Notes: generated by a model not told the origin, from the sequence alone. Shown: positions 18,019 to 27,355, counted from the stretch's first letter. The stretch: 64,000 bases of DNA from JAYQKL01 sp965243245 (GCA_965243245.1 OZ251536.1:1116001-1180000), one strand, 5' to 3'. A program made the numbers and translations.

Positions 18019-18725
18019 GATGTAGCTGTTTTCTGCCCCGCCTGAGTATCAATACCCTCAACCAGACCATCACGCAACCGCATCACGCGGTCACACCGCG
18101 CAACCAATGTCGCATCATGCGTTATCAATACAAGACCAGTGCCTTTTTTCTCTTGCAGGCTAAAAATTAAATCCATAATTTGCGCACCTGATGTCTGGTC
18201 AAGATTGCCTGTCGGCTCATCCGCCAATAAAAGGACTGGGTCCGTAATCATCGCCCGTGCCAAAGCAACACGCTGCTGCTCACCACCTGAAAGCTGGCTA
18301 GGGTAATGATTCTCACGATGTGCCAACCCGACCTCCTCAAGTGCCTTATGCGCCGCTACATGAGCGCACGCCGCGCCATTTGATAACTCAAGCGGGAGGG
18401 CAACATTTTCAAGTGCCGTCATCGTCCCAATCAAATGAAAAGACTGAAACACAATGCCGATATTCTGACGCCGAAAACGCGCCAAGCTATCCTCATCAAG
18501 AGCATTGAAATCCGCGCCCGCAATGCACACACGCCCCGAACTAGGTGCTTCTAACCCCGCCAGAATCATTAATAAAGTTGTCTTCCCGCAACCCGAAGGC
18601 CCCGTAATACCCAAAGCTTCTCCCGCCCTAAGCGACATATTAATGCCTTTAAGAATGTTGACCTCGCCCGCAAGACTCGGCAAAGTTATGATTAAATCAT
18701 TTACATCAATCAAGGATGTCGTCAT
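18015..18725 (-). CDS. YbbA/LolD-type ABC transporter ATPase
   Basis: A 236-aa nucleotide-binding subunit: Walker A GPSGCGKTT (about 42-50), Q-loop in FQSFHLIGTMTALENV, signature LSGGEQQRVALARA (about 145-158), Walker B LLLADEPTGNLD and a switch histidine in VLITHD. It belongs to the MacB/LolD/YbbA group of three-part or two-part exporters. It pairs with the overlapping permease downstream. Its ATG (18723-18725, minus) overlaps the ATG of the divergent esterase on the plus strand in the palindrome CATG. Confidence 0.93.
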   Translation of the reverse strand: MTTSLIDVNDLIITLPSLAGEVNILKGINMSLRAGEALGITGPSGCGKTTLLMILAGLEAPSSGRVCIAGADFNALDEDSLARFRRQNIGIVFQSFHLIGTMTALENVALPLELSNGAACAHVAAHKALEEVGLAHRENHYPSQLSGGEQQRVALARAMITDPVLLLADEPTGNLDQTSGAQIMDLIFSLQEKKGTGLVLITHDATLVARCDRVMRLRDGLVEGIDTQAGQKTATS

Positions 18726-19464
18726 GTTTTCACCTATTGCAGAAAATATCCGTTTTGAAGTCCACGCACTTTTTATAACGATAGGCCAGTTATTATCCCG
18801 TCAAATAAAAACGCCGTCTCGGTTTTTAGCAATCAGTCTGTTGACATTTATTAACCTGATTTGGATGATATTCCCAAGTCAAAGCACCCCGCTCAAACTG
18901 GTGGCTCTGGGCGATAGTCTGATAGCCGGCTATGGACTAACCCAACAAGACAGTTTCCCCTCGCGTTTGGCGGTTGCGCTTAAAGCAAAACACCCCGATC
19001 TTGAGATTATTAATGCTGGCGTTTCAGGCGATACCTCAATGGGCGGATTGGCGCGCTTTGACTGGTCTGTTCCCCCAAATAGTGATGCTTTGATGATTGG
19101 GCTCGGCGGCAATGATTTATTACGCGCACAGCCCCCCAGAGCCCTCTATAATAATCTTGAAACGATTATTAAAAAAGCCCATACGCGCAAGATGAAAGTG
19201 CTATTACTTGGCATGCGCGCGCCAAATAATTATGGTCCAGCCTATCAAAAAGCTTTTGATAATGTGTATGCGGCTTTGGCAGAGAAATACGATATTGCCT
19301 TCATGCCGTTTCTGCTTGAAGGGGTTGCAGGCCAAAGAACACTTAATCAACCGGACGGCATTCATCCAAATCGCGCTGGCGTTGATATTATTGTTCGCAA
19401 TAGTCTGCCTTATGTTGAGGAACTACTCGAACTTACAAAAATGCCTAAAACACAAAAGCCCTAA
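18724..19464 (+). CDS. tesA: TesA-like SGNH hydrolase (arylesterase/thioesterase I)
   Basis: GDSL/SGNH-family lipolytic enzyme. Block I is ALGDSLIAGYG with the nucleophilic Ser, block II includes the Gly in INAGVSGDTS, block III is GLGGNDLLR with the oxyanion Asn, and block V is DGIHPN with the catalytic Asp and His. A hydrophobic stretch at about 35-50 before the first block is a signal or anchor sequence, with an unusual 30-residue lead. I use the ATG at 18724; the longer open frame back to 18505 runs antisense through the ATPase gene. Divergent from a YbbAP-like transporter, a widely conserved pairing. Confidence 0.9.
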   Translation: MFSPIAENIRFEVHALFITIGQLLSRQIKTPSRFLAISLLTFINLIWMIFPSQSTPLKLVALGDSLIAGYGLTQQDSFPSRLAVALKAKHPDLEIINAGVSGDTSMGGLARFDWSVPPNSDALMIGLGGNDLLRAQPPRALYNNLETIIKKAHTRKMKVLLLGMRAPNNYGPAYQKAFDNVYAALAEKYDIAFMPFLLEGVAGQRTLNQPDGIHPNRAGVDIIVRNSLPYVEELLELTKMPKTQKP

Positions 19465-19494
19465 AACCGAAAAATACCCCGCCCTATTAAAAGC

Positions 19495-21108
19495 TTATTT
19501 TTCACGGAACGCCCGCCCTGCCGCCCGCTCTAGCGGGGTCAACATATAGCTCATAACAGTGCGCTTATTGCCGATGATATCCACGACGACAGGCGAGCCC
19601 GGAACAATTGTCACCTCTTCTTGGCTTTTCGAGAAACGTGGGTCGGGAACCTCAATAATGGTCTCATAATAAGGCGGCATGTTTTCTTCTTGTGTTGTGT
19701 TCTGAGCAATCTTTTGAACCCGCCCTTTCAAGGTGCCATGGCGCGACACATCATAAGCCGCCAAAGAAATTTGAGCAATCTGGTCAGGATAAACATCAGC
19801 CACATCTTCTGCGGGGAGGCGCGCAAGCACCAAAATAGCTTTTTCATCTGGTACAATTTCAGCCAATACTGTGCCACCCTGCACGACAGCCCCAACGGTC
19901 TTGACGTGAACGGCTGAAATGATACCGCTTGTCGGCGCTTTCACTTCCGCCTGATCAACTTTAGACTGAAAAGCACCTTCGCGCGCGCCCGCCTGGTCGG
20001 CTTCTCGGTTAACCTGTGCCAATTGCCCAACAGCTTCCGCCCTAAACTCGGCAACCACCGCATCATATTCATCGAGGATAGCATTATACTGCCCCTCAAT
20101 ATCAACCAACGTTAAGCGTGCCTCATGCCCCGCCTCAACCAGCGGTTTTAGAATAGAGATTTTTTCTTCATAATTCTTGGTACGGCGCTTCAATGAAATC
20201 AATCTTGCTTCCAATGCCGTTTGTCGGCGGTTAAAAACTTCCACTTCGCGCTGAACCACGAGCGGTGCATTTTTTGCAAGCCATGGGGGGAAAACAACTT
20301 CCTTTGCGCCATCTACTTCCGCCATTAATCGTGCCCGCGTCGCCAATGATGCCAGACGCGTGATCTCATTATCATCAAAATTTGCTACAACATCTTTATC
20401 CTCTAGCTTGAAAAGCACCGCCCCTTTCTCAACATGCTCGCCAAGCTTAATATCAATAGAAAGCACCGAACCCGGTAATCTGTTCTGCACAAGTTGAACA
20501 GAACTCGGCGGCACAATTGAGCCCTCAGCACGAACACTCTCATCAAGCTTGGCAAAGCTCGCCCATAAAACAAACACAACAAAAAAACTGGTAATGTAAA
20601 CAAACACCTTATTGCCAGTCAATTTTATATCGTCTGGGTCAATATCAATCGGTTCATTTTGCATCATCATCGCCGCCATGAGCGGGTCTGGCGGCGGACT
20701 CGTTAATTTGCGATATAAAGCCCGCCCTTGTAGATATTTTTGGGTCACAAACGCCGTTTTGTCTTGCACAAAACCAATTAGCAATTGTCCTAATTTACTT
20801 CTAGCCAAACGCGCAAGAACGCGCTTCACAAGGCGTCCAGCAAAGCTGTTGAACAGCCATTTCCCAAGCACCAAAAGAATACGCAAAATCCCCCGCAGGA
20901 GAGGCTCCAGTAATTTGCGCCAAACTGGTAAAAAATACCTTCTGAGTGTCCGCAACACCGTCATGGCGTATTCCCACAGACGCCTCACAAGGCCCGCAGC
21001 AGGCGTTGTTTCGCTGATGATATCAGCCTCTACAACCGCTTCTTTATCGGCGGGGTTTTGCTTAGAAAGTGATTTATTTTTTGAACTGGAATCGTTCGAA
21101 TGACTCAT
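19495..21108 (-). CDS. Type I secretion membrane fusion protein (HlyD family)
   Basis: Periplasmic adaptor joining the inner-membrane ABC exporter to the TolC-like pore. From about residue 175 it is classical: one transmembrane helix (VFVYITSFFVVFVLWASFA), a first half-lipoyl segment (GSVLSIDIKLGEHVEKG), a coiled-coil hairpin (about 265-390), then a second lipoyl half (APTSGIISAVHVKTVGAVV) and a beta-barrel region ending with SYMLTPLERAAGRAFREK. The oddity is a 170-residue N-terminal extension, basic and partly hydrophobic (LLRGILRILLVLGKWLFN), not usual in HlyD proteins. Downstream of the ABC gene by 25 bp. Confidence 0.92.
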   Translation of the reverse strand: MSHSNDSSSKNKSLSKQNPADKEAVVEADIISETTPAAGLVRRLWEYAMTVLRTLRRYFLPVWRKLLEPLLRGILRILLVLGKWLFNSFAGRLVKRVLARLARSKLGQLLIGFVQDKTAFVTQKYLQGRALYRKLTSPPPDPLMAAMMMQNEPIDIDPDDIKLTGNKVFVYITSFFVVFVLWASFAKLDESVRAEGSIVPPSSVQLVQNRLPGSVLSIDIKLGEHVEKGAVLFKLEDKDVVANFDDNEITRLASLATRARLMAEVDGAKEVVFPPWLAKNAPLVVQREVEVFNRRQTALEARLISLKRRTKNYEEKISILKPLVEAGHEARLTLVDIEGQYNAILDEYDAVVAEFRAEAVGQLAQVNREADQAGAREGAFQSKVDQAEVKAPTSGIISAVHVKTVGAVVQGGTVLAEIVPDEKAILVLARLPAEDVADVYPDQIAQISLAAYDVSRHGTLKGRVQKIAQNTTQEENMPPYYETIIEVPDPRFSKSQEEVTIVPGSPVVVDIIGNKRTVMSYMLTPLERAAGRAFREK

Positions 21109-21133
21109 ATTAATTTATTTCCTCAGATTACAT

Positions 21134-22912
21134 TTACCCTGATGAAGGCTGGTTTTTATCACCATCTGCCGCGCCATTTTGTAGGCGTTTCAAAATTTCA
21201 TCGCGGGGGCCATTTGCAACAATACGGCCCTGGTCAATAATGATGATGCGGTCAACAATTTGTAGCATAGAACCACGATGCGTGACAAACACACAAGTGA
21301 CCCCTTTAGTCGCTTTTTCCAAAGATGTCACTATTTGTTGCTCTGTACCTGAATCCATTGCGGCGGTGGGCTCATCCATCAAAATAATCGATGGTTTAGA
21401 AATAAGTGCCCGCGCAATCGCCAAAGCTTGGCGCATGCCTGTAGATAATTCCTCGCCGCGCTCACTCAATGGAAAATCAAACCCGCCCGGCAAAGCTCCA
21501 ATGAACCCTTCGGCCCCGGCGGCTTGAACAGCAGCAAGTAAATCCGTATCCGTCGCTTCGGGAAACCCCATCAATAAGTTTTCGCGCACCGTGCCAGAAA
21601 ACAAAATCGGATTTTGAAACACAACACCAATATTATTGCGCAAGTCAAGCGGGCGAAAATGACGTATATCAGCATTATCTATCATCACCGTCCCCGTGTC
21701 AGGTTCATATAGGCCTGCCAACATTTTCAGCAAAGTCGTTTTGCCAGAGCCAATACGCCCCAAAACCGCGACTCGCTCGCCTGATTTGATAGCTAAATTT
21801 ATATCAGCCAATGTCGCTTCATTCATGCCTTCATAAGTAAAAGAAACATGGTGAATATCAAGATTACCCTTAAATTCCTCGCGCTTGAGCTGGTCGGCGC
21901 GTTTTTCTTCATCTGTCTCGCCGCCTAAAATTCTATCAAGACCGCGATAGGCAGCAACCGCCTGATTCATGCGCCCAAGCAATTGAGTTATCTGCCCCAA
22001 TGGAGCCAGTGTTCTGCCCGAAAGAATAACACAAGCAATGAGTTGCCCCATCGTCAGATCACCAGACGTGATGAGATACACCCCATAAACTACAATCCCA
22101 ACTTGAGAGATTTGCTGTCCAAGCTGAGTGACATATTGAACAAGCTGCGTGGTCAACCGTCCTTTGCGATTGGACGCCCCTTGATTGACCACAGCCTGCA
22201 ACCAACGCAAGCGTAACATTGCCAGCCCACGAATCGTCTTCAACGTTTCAAGTGCGCTAATCATTTCAACCATAACCGCCTGCTTGCCTTGCCCCTGCAT
22301 CATGCCCATCAGAGTCAGGCGGCGCATAATAGGCTGGACGATAATACCAAATATAATCACCCCCGGAACAACCATAGCTGGCACCGCCGCAACAGGACCT
22401 CCAATGATATAAAGCACCACCAAAAACAACAGAACAAACGGCAAATCCGCAAAGACAGAAAAACTTGCCGACCCGATCACATCCTTTAAAATATCAAACT
22501 CTCGAACCGTGTTCGCCAAAGCCCCCGTCGCCTGCTTGTCGAGCTTGATGTCACGGCGCGCAACACGGTCAAACAGACTCTCTGAAACAACACGGTCAAT
22601 CCGTGCGCTCGCAGCATCTACAAAAGAGCCGCGCACAACTTTCATAGCAAAGTCAAAAGCCATAACAACAATCATAATCAACGTCAACGCCCACAAACTC
22701 TCAACCGCCTGATTGGGGATAACACGGTCATAAACCGTCATGATATAGAGCGAAGAAGCCAGAGCAAAAAGATTGATCAAAACCGAAGCAGCAATGACCT
22801 GACCGTAAATCTTACGACACGCTAAAACAGGTCCCCAAAACCAATGCCCCGTAAACTCATTACCCTTTCTTTTTTCGTGCTCTCGTTGTTCTTGGGCCGC
22901 ACTATCTAACAT
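21134..22912 (-). CDS. Type I secretion ABC exporter (permease-ATPase fusion)
   Basis: A 592-aa half transporter of the HlyB/LapB type. About 45 soluble residues come first, then a six-helix export domain (about 45-320), then the ATPase with Walker A GRIGSGKTT (about 390), a degenerate signature LSTGMRQALAIARAL, and Walker B IILMDEPTAAMD. There is no C39 peptidase domain and no room for a full C39-like domain, so cleavage of a leader peptide is not expected. It overlaps the TolC-like gene by 7 bp and leads into the HlyD gene, forming one export operon. Confidence 0.93.
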   Translation of the reverse strand: MLDSAAQEQREHEKRKGNEFTGHWFWGPVLACRKIYGQVIAASVLINLFALASSLYIMTVYDRVIPNQAVESLWALTLIMIVVMAFDFAMKVVRGSFVDAASARIDRVVSESLFDRVARRDIKLDKQATGALANTVREFDILKDVIGSASFSVFADLPFVLLFLVVLYIIGGPVAAVPAMVVPGVIIFGIIVQPIMRRLTLMGMMQGQGKQAVMVEMISALETLKTIRGLAMLRLRWLQAVVNQGASNRKGRLTTQLVQYVTQLGQQISQVGIVVYGVYLITSGDLTMGQLIACVILSGRTLAPLGQITQLLGRMNQAVAAYRGLDRILGGETDEEKRADQLKREEFKGNLDIHHVSFTYEGMNEATLADINLAIKSGERVAVLGRIGSGKTTLLKMLAGLYEPDTGTVMIDNADIRHFRPLDLRNNIGVVFQNPILFSGTVRENLLMGFPEATDTDLLAAVQAAGAEGFIGALPGGFDFPLSERGEELSTGMRQALAIARALISKPSIILMDEPTAAMDSGTEQQIVTSLEKATKGVTCVFVTHRGSMLQIVDRIIIIDQGRIVANGPRDEILKRLQNGAADGDKNQPSSG

Positions 22913-24471
22913 CCAGGATTCTCCAATTCTATGGCCAAGGTTCGCGCCAGCGCATTAGCGCGTAGCAAACCTTCAAGTCGTACATTCTCAATTTGTGAAT
23001 TCAATAAGATGAGCTCCGCCGATAGCCCCGTAAGTGTCCCCTGCAACCGTCCAACCTCCAATGGAGTGGATTGCGTTTTTCCTTGAACAGCAAGCAAACT
23101 ATCTAGCTGTGAACTCATCCGACGATGCCGCGTGTTTTGCAATTTATAACGGGTGACATATTCTTGCAATTGGTGTTGCAAATAATTGCTTTCAGCTTCA
23201 TGGTCACGGATAAAGGCAAGCCTTTTAGACTCAAGACTTTTACGACGAGACTTAACCTCTCCACGTTGCGCCCTGTTTGCCCCGCCATCATAAAGCGGCA
23301 TAGAAAATTCCAAATTCCCCGTCACTTCATGCGTGCGACAGTTTTGTCCCAACCTATAATCAGCACTAAAAGTCCCGCCGCGATTAACCGCATCCGGATG
23401 AGCACTCGCCACAGATTCACCGCATTGGTCTGGCTGATCTACGTCCCATGCACGCCCAACAAGCACACCTTCAATCTTCGGGAAGCGCTGGGCAGAAAGT
23501 TTCTTGCCTTCAAAATTAATCCCCTGTAATTCAAGATTAATCAGGCGTCCCCTTAAGCTAACCTCAGCCAAGATAACGGGCGGTACGAGCGGGCGATTCT
23601 CAAGAAAAATCCTCACCAATTGAGCCGCCCCTTCAGATGTCATCTCAAACTGTTTGCCAAGCACCTCAATGGCTTGCTCACGACGCCGTGTCGCCGAATC
23701 TATGGCCGCTTCATTTTCAAGCCGCAAAACTTGCGCTTGGCGAAGTTGCACTAAAGTGCCAGCCCCCGCTTCAAAACGAGCTTCAATACTATTAATCGTC
23801 TGCTCCAAATCCCGAACGGTGTTTTGGTAAGCCACCAAGACTTTACTTTGCGCATAATATTCTAAAGCAGGACGCAAAATAGCAGCCGTTTGTTCATCAA
23901 GAACACTCAACCGTTCAAGCAATGCTCGACTGCGCTCTAGCTTGGCTAAATTGACATTAGCACTTGTATTACCCCAATCATAAATTTGCTGGCGCAATTG
24001 CAAAGTGGCATTCAGCCCAGTGCCATCATATTCGGGGCTATTAGAGCCACCAAATTCATCGGCGCGCGTTGTTTTATCTATGAACTTGTCACCCGCCGAT
24101 AGAGAAACCATCAATTTAGGAAAATACTCTGCTTTGTTTAGGCGAATCCGATAACTCGCCACGCAAACAGAGGCGCGCGCTTCATTTAGCTTTGGGTGTC
24201 CGGTGAGTTTGCTAATCAATTGCTGGCGCATCAATATCGCTTCATCACTCTCTTTGGGGGCGTTGGGGGCTTGTAGAAGCGCGTTAACAGAGCTTTGTAA
24301 ATCCACCTTGGAAGCATCTTTCAACGGGGCACGTGCAGACAGATCTTTTAAAGATGTGGCTTTACCCAGATTACGCGTCTGCGCCAATGATGGCGGAACA
24401 TTTAAACTCAGCACCAACAAAGAAATAAGGCATATTAAGTAAATACGGAAAGGAAATTTTATTTTTATCAT
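22906..24471 (-). CDS. TolC-family outer-membrane channel protein
   Basis: Outer-membrane component of the type I system. A signal peptide (IYLICLISLLVLSLNVPPSLAQ) is followed by two outer-membrane efflux protein repeats rich in coiled-coil heptads (about 185-270 and 385-500), with the usual VNLAKLERSRALLERLSVLDE-type helices. The open frame allows a start at 24486, but the ATG at 24471 has GAGAGAGAC just upstream and gives a standard signal peptide (521 aa), so I choose it. That ATG follows the stop of the preceding ORF by 1 bp. No RTX-type substrate gene is visible in the window. Confidence 0.9.
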   Translation of the reverse strand: MIKIKFPFRIYLICLISLLVLSLNVPPSLAQTRNLGKATSLKDLSARAPLKDASKVDLQSSVNALLQAPNAPKESDEAILMRQQLISKLTGHPKLNEARASVCVASYRIRLNKAEYFPKLMVSLSAGDKFIDKTTRADEFGGSNSPEYDGTGLNATLQLRQQIYDWGNTSANVNLAKLERSRALLERLSVLDEQTAAILRPALEYYAQSKVLVAYQNTVRDLEQTINSIEARFEAGAGTLVQLRQAQVLRLENEAAIDSATRRREQAIEVLGKQFEMTSEGAAQLVRIFLENRPLVPPVILAEVSLRGRLINLELQGINFEGKKLSAQRFPKIEGVLVGRAWDVDQPDQCGESVASAHPDAVNRGGTFSADYRLGQNCRTHEVTGNLEFSMPLYDGGANRAQRGEVKSRRKSLESKRLAFIRDHEAESNYLQHQLQEYVTRYKLQNTRHRRMSSQLDSLLAVQGKTQSTPLEVGRLQGTLTGLSAELILLNSQIENVRLEGLLRANALARTLAIELENPGC

Positions 24472-24472
24472 T

Positions 24473-24988
24473 TTAGTCTCTCTCATTCACAATCAACCCA
24501 AAAGCCGCTCTTTTAACTGCCAAAGCCCAAAACAGACTCCGAAAGGGAAAGTTAAAATATCTAAGCTCGCTTATAGGGTGATGAGACACATCTGGCTGGT
24601 CAGTTAATCCGACTTCTGTCTTTTCTCGTACACCAGATGCGCCGTCCATTTGCGGGAACAAAGGTATCATACCGCAAACAGAAGGGAAACAAATCTTGTA
24701 CCGCTTGCTATCTGCGGTTTTCAATCTCTGCCATGCCGTCATTAGTACTTTGAGTGTGCCCAGCTCGCTATTATTAAAAATCAATTGTTTTAAGAATCCG
24801 TAAACAACCCTACATTTCTGATCTGCAAAAAATTTACCCAACGCATAACCAACCCGAACCATCAACTCAGACAGACCCCCCTTGCGCACAAAAAGAAAAA
24901 GACGCGCATCACGGAAAAGCCATACAAATAAATCTGAGGGGGTTGGATTAAATTGTTTTAACACGACACAATACATTGGTATTCCCAT
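24473..24988 (-). CDS. Uncharacterised ORF ahead of the type I secretion operon
   Basis: A 171-aa open frame ending 1 bp before the preferred start of the TolC-like gene. Its terminal codons contain the GAGAGAG that would serve as ribosome binding site for that gene, an arrangement typical of coupled operon genes. The protein has aromatic-rich segments (DLFVWLFRDARLFLFVRKGG near 18-37; YFNFPFRSLFWALAVKRAAF near 144-163) and no motif I know. Starts at 24988 or 24976 are possible and neither has a strong ribosome binding site. It may be real and lineage-specific, or just an open frame in the leader. Confidence 0.38.
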   Translation of the reverse strand: MGIPMYCVVLKQFNPTPSDLFVWLFRDARLFLFVRKGGLSELMVRVGYALGKFFADQKCRVVYGFLKQLIFNNSELGTLKVLMTAWQRLKTADSKRYKICFPSVCGMIPLFPQMDGASGVREKTEVGLTDQPDVSHHPISELRYFNFPFRSLFWALAVKRAAFGLIVNERD

Positions 24989-25303
24989 TAACTGATAACC
25001 CGCCTAAGAAACCTCAGTTGATTTAAAAAACTATAAAGCTAAATAGCTCAAATAAAACGCAAAAACAATCAAAACATACTACAGCTCAGAACGCTAGAAG
25101 TAAAAAAGCCCCTAGAGCGTTTGCACTACACAAAAAGGGGATAAGCGACAAGTCACTTATTATCAAAAATTGCCTTTAAGTGTAATTATTGAAATTACTT
25201 ATAGCATCATTCACAAACTGACACAAAATAAACAGCTTTAAAGGTGCAATATCAATCTAAATAGTTTAGAACTTTAAATTCCTAATTTTATCGAGAGTAA
25301 ATT
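24989..25303. other. AT-rich gap between secretion operon and phhB
   Basis: About 315 bases, very AT-rich, between divergent transcription units. It must carry the promoters for the secretion operon (minus) and phhB (plus). A CCCCT/AGGGG pair (about 25106-25140) has a loop over 20 nt and no T-run, so I do not call it a terminator. I see no gene here. Confidence 0.5.
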
Positions 25304-25615
25304 ATGGTAGAGAAGTTTTCCAACAGTCAAAGACTAGAAGCAATGAAAAAACTACCCGGCTGGCAGAAGGTTCGCAGACGCGAAGCTATTCGAAAGACGT
25401 TTGTTTTCAATGGTTTCAGCCCTGCATTTACATGGATGACAAAAATTGCTCTGCGCGCCGAGCAATTAAATCATCACCCCGAATGGTTCAATGTCTATAA
25501 TAAGGTCACAGTGACCTTAACCACACATGATGTCGGCGGATTAAGTCAGCTTGACCTTGACATGGCTCTTTACATGAATAAAACCGCAGGTAATGCTGGA
25601 AAACCGAAAAAATAA
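25304..25615 (+). CDS. phhB: Pterin-4a-carbinolamine dehydratase
   Basis: A 103-aa protein of the PCD/DCoH family, which dehydrates 4a-hydroxytetrahydropterin formed by aromatic amino acid hydroxylases. The signature is present: AEQLNHHPEWFNVYNKVTV (about 50-68) with the tandem histidines and HPxW, then LTTHDVGGLSQLDLDMA with the third histidine. Length and motif spacing fit. No phenylalanine hydroxylase gene is nearby. It ends next to the convergent oxidoreductase with no spacer. Confidence 0.93.
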   Translation: MVEKFSNSQRLEAMKKLPGWQKVRRREAIRKTFVFNGFSPAFTWMTKIALRAEQLNHHPEWFNVYNKVTVTLTTHDVGGLSQLDLDMALYMNKTAGNAGKPKK

Positions 25616-26620
25616 TCAGCCGCGCACATCCACCACAACCTTGCCGGTCGCTTTGCGCGCGCCAATATGCGCGATAGCTTGGGCGGCCGCAGCAAAGGGA
25701 AACACCTTAGAAATATGCGGCTTAATACGTCCATCTGCTTCCATTTCCATCAGCTCTTGCATATTTTGGGCTGATACTTTCGGCTCCACCATCGTGAAGT
25801 GTCCCCAAAACACCCCCATAATGGCACAGCCCTTAAGCAGCGTAAGATTAAGCGGAACACGCGGAATTTCTCCCGCCGCAAACCCAATAACAAGATAACG
25901 CCCCTTCCAAGCCATCGCCCGCAAAGCAGGCTCTGCATAAACATCGCCCACAGGATCATACACAACATCAACCCCTTTGGCGTCACTCAACGCCTTGATC
26001 TGCGTTGTAAAAGCTTTTGCCTGTTGCTTATCCATGTCGCCGAGCGGATAAATAATAGTTTCATCCGCGCCATATTGTTTGCAAACCTTGAGCTTTTCTT
26101 GCGTCGAAGCCGCCGCAATAACTTTAGCACCCATTGTTTTTGCCAAATCAATAGCCGCCAACCCAACGCCGCCAGACGCCCCCATGACAAGAACCGTTTC
26201 ATCTGGTTGCAATTGCGCCCGCTGTTTGAGCGCGTAATATGACGTGCCATAAGTCATCATAATAGCCGCCCCCGTTTTGAAATCCATTGCTTGGGGCATC
26301 GGCACACAAGCCATTGCCGCGATATTTGTCTGCTCACGAAACCCATTATGTCCGCAAAGCCCGATAACCTTATCGCCTATCTTGTAATGCTCAACCCCCT
26401 CACCAAGTGCCGCAACTGTGCCAGCGACCTCGCCGCCCGGCGAAAACGGTAAATCAGGCTTGAACTGATATTTGTTCTGGATAATCAGATAATCAGGAAA
26501 ATTTACCGAAGCCGCATGAACATCAATAAGAAGCTCACCCTTGCCAGCTATCGGTGCTTCGATATCTTCAATAACTAATTTTTCAGGTAACCCATGTTCC
26601 TTACAAAGAACTGCTTTCAT
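25616..26620 (-). CDS. NADPH:quinone oxidoreductase-like MDR protein
   Basis: Zinc-independent medium-chain dehydrogenase/reductase of the quinone oxidoreductase branch. N-terminal GroES-like domain (about 25-125), then a Rossmann domain with the nucleotide-binding stretch VLVMGASGGVGLAAIDLAK (about 140-158). It lacks the structural zinc cysteine cluster. I place the start at the ATG at 26620, preceded by GGGG at suitable spacing, giving MKAVLCKEHGLPEKL, the usual family start; the frame opens at 26632. Substrate uncertain (quinones or acyl-CoA-derived enones). Convergent with phhB, divergent from the IalB gene. Confidence 0.9.
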   Translation of the reverse strand: MKAVLCKEHGLPEKLVIEDIEAPIAGKGELLIDVHAASVNFPDYLIIQNKYQFKPDLPFSPGGEVAGTVAALGEGVEHYKIGDKVIGLCGHNGFREQTNIAAMACVPMPQAMDFKTGAAIMMTYGTSYYALKQRAQLQPDETVLVMGASGGVGLAAIDLAKTMGAKVIAAASTQEKLKVCKQYGADETIIYPLGDMDKQQAKAFTTQIKALSDAKGVDVVYDPVGDVYAEPALRAMAWKGRYLVIGFAAGEIPRVPLNLTLLKGCAIMGVFWGHFTMVEPKVSAQNMQELMEMEADGRIKPHISKVFPFAAAAQAIAHIGARKATGKVVVDVRG

Positions 26621-26818
26621 AATTTGCCCCATATTTTTCTATAGCTATAATAATTTTCACCTATTAATTCATTTTTGGCTTAACGATGCAAGTGGGAAGA
26701 TAACGCAAGTAAAAAAAGAGCTATTTACGATTTTTGCTAGAAAATGCAGAATGCTATAGCAAAAACTTAAGCAGAGCTTTATCTTGGAAAAAATTGCAAC
26801 GCGTGGTCAGGTTAAAAA

Positions 26819-27355
26819 ATGAACAATATATTATTTAAAACATTTTTATTATTAATATTTCTTGGGTTTCAACCCCCGTTAGCCCAAGCGCAAACCCTCC
26901 AAGAAATCGCTAAATATAAGGCTTGGCGCGTCTTTATGACAGGCACAGGCGTTGCCGTGACATGCCATATTGTTTCTGAACCAGTTAGCAAAAAACCCAA
27001 AAACGTCAAACGCGGCGAGATATTTTTCGCCATCAGTCACCGCCCCGGACAAGGTGTGTTCAATGAAGTCAGTTTACGCATTGGCTACCCATTTTCTAAA
27101 AAAAGCAATCCTTATGCCAAAGTGGGGGCGGATAGTTTTAACTTTTTCTCTGGGGCTAAAATGAGCGTCGCCTCAGCGAGCTGGGCATGGATGGTAAACC
27201 CCGCCAATCATGCCCTGCTTATCAAAGCGATGCAACGCGGCAATCGGCTAACATTCAAAGGTACTTCCAAACGCGGCACCCTAACCACAGATGAATATTC
27301 TCTCATAGGTTTTACCGCCGCCTATAAACGCCTTAATGAAACCTGCACGCAATGA
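26819..27355 (+). CDS. Invasion-associated locus B (IalB) family protein
   Basis: A 178-aa exported protein with a clear signal peptide (ILFKTFLLLIFLGFQPPLAQAQ). The mature part resembles the alphaproteobacterial IalB family: W-R-V at the first strand, a cysteine in VTCHIVSEP, a basic VKRGEIFFAISHRP segment, and the pattern MQRGNRLTFKGTSKRGT-x-T-x-D-x-YSLIGFTAA near the end, followed by a C-terminal cysteine. The two cysteines could form a disulfide. First named for Bartonella invasion, the family is also common in free-living species where its role is unknown. Its stop overlaps rlmN by 4 bp. Confidence 0.85.
   Translation: MNNILFKTFLLLIFLGFQPPLAQAQTLQEIAKYKAWRVFMTGTGVAVTCHIVSEPVSKKPKNVKRGEIFFAISHRPGQGVFNEVSLRIGYPFSKKSNPYAKVGADSFNFFSGAKMSVASASWAWMVNPANHALLIKAMQRGNRLTFKGTSKRGTLTTDEYSLIGFTAAYKRLNETCTQ

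Noticed and set aside
25097..25145. Possible terminator (CCCCT/AGGGG)
   Set aside because: Five-base stem, loop over 20 nt, no T-run, and located between divergent units.
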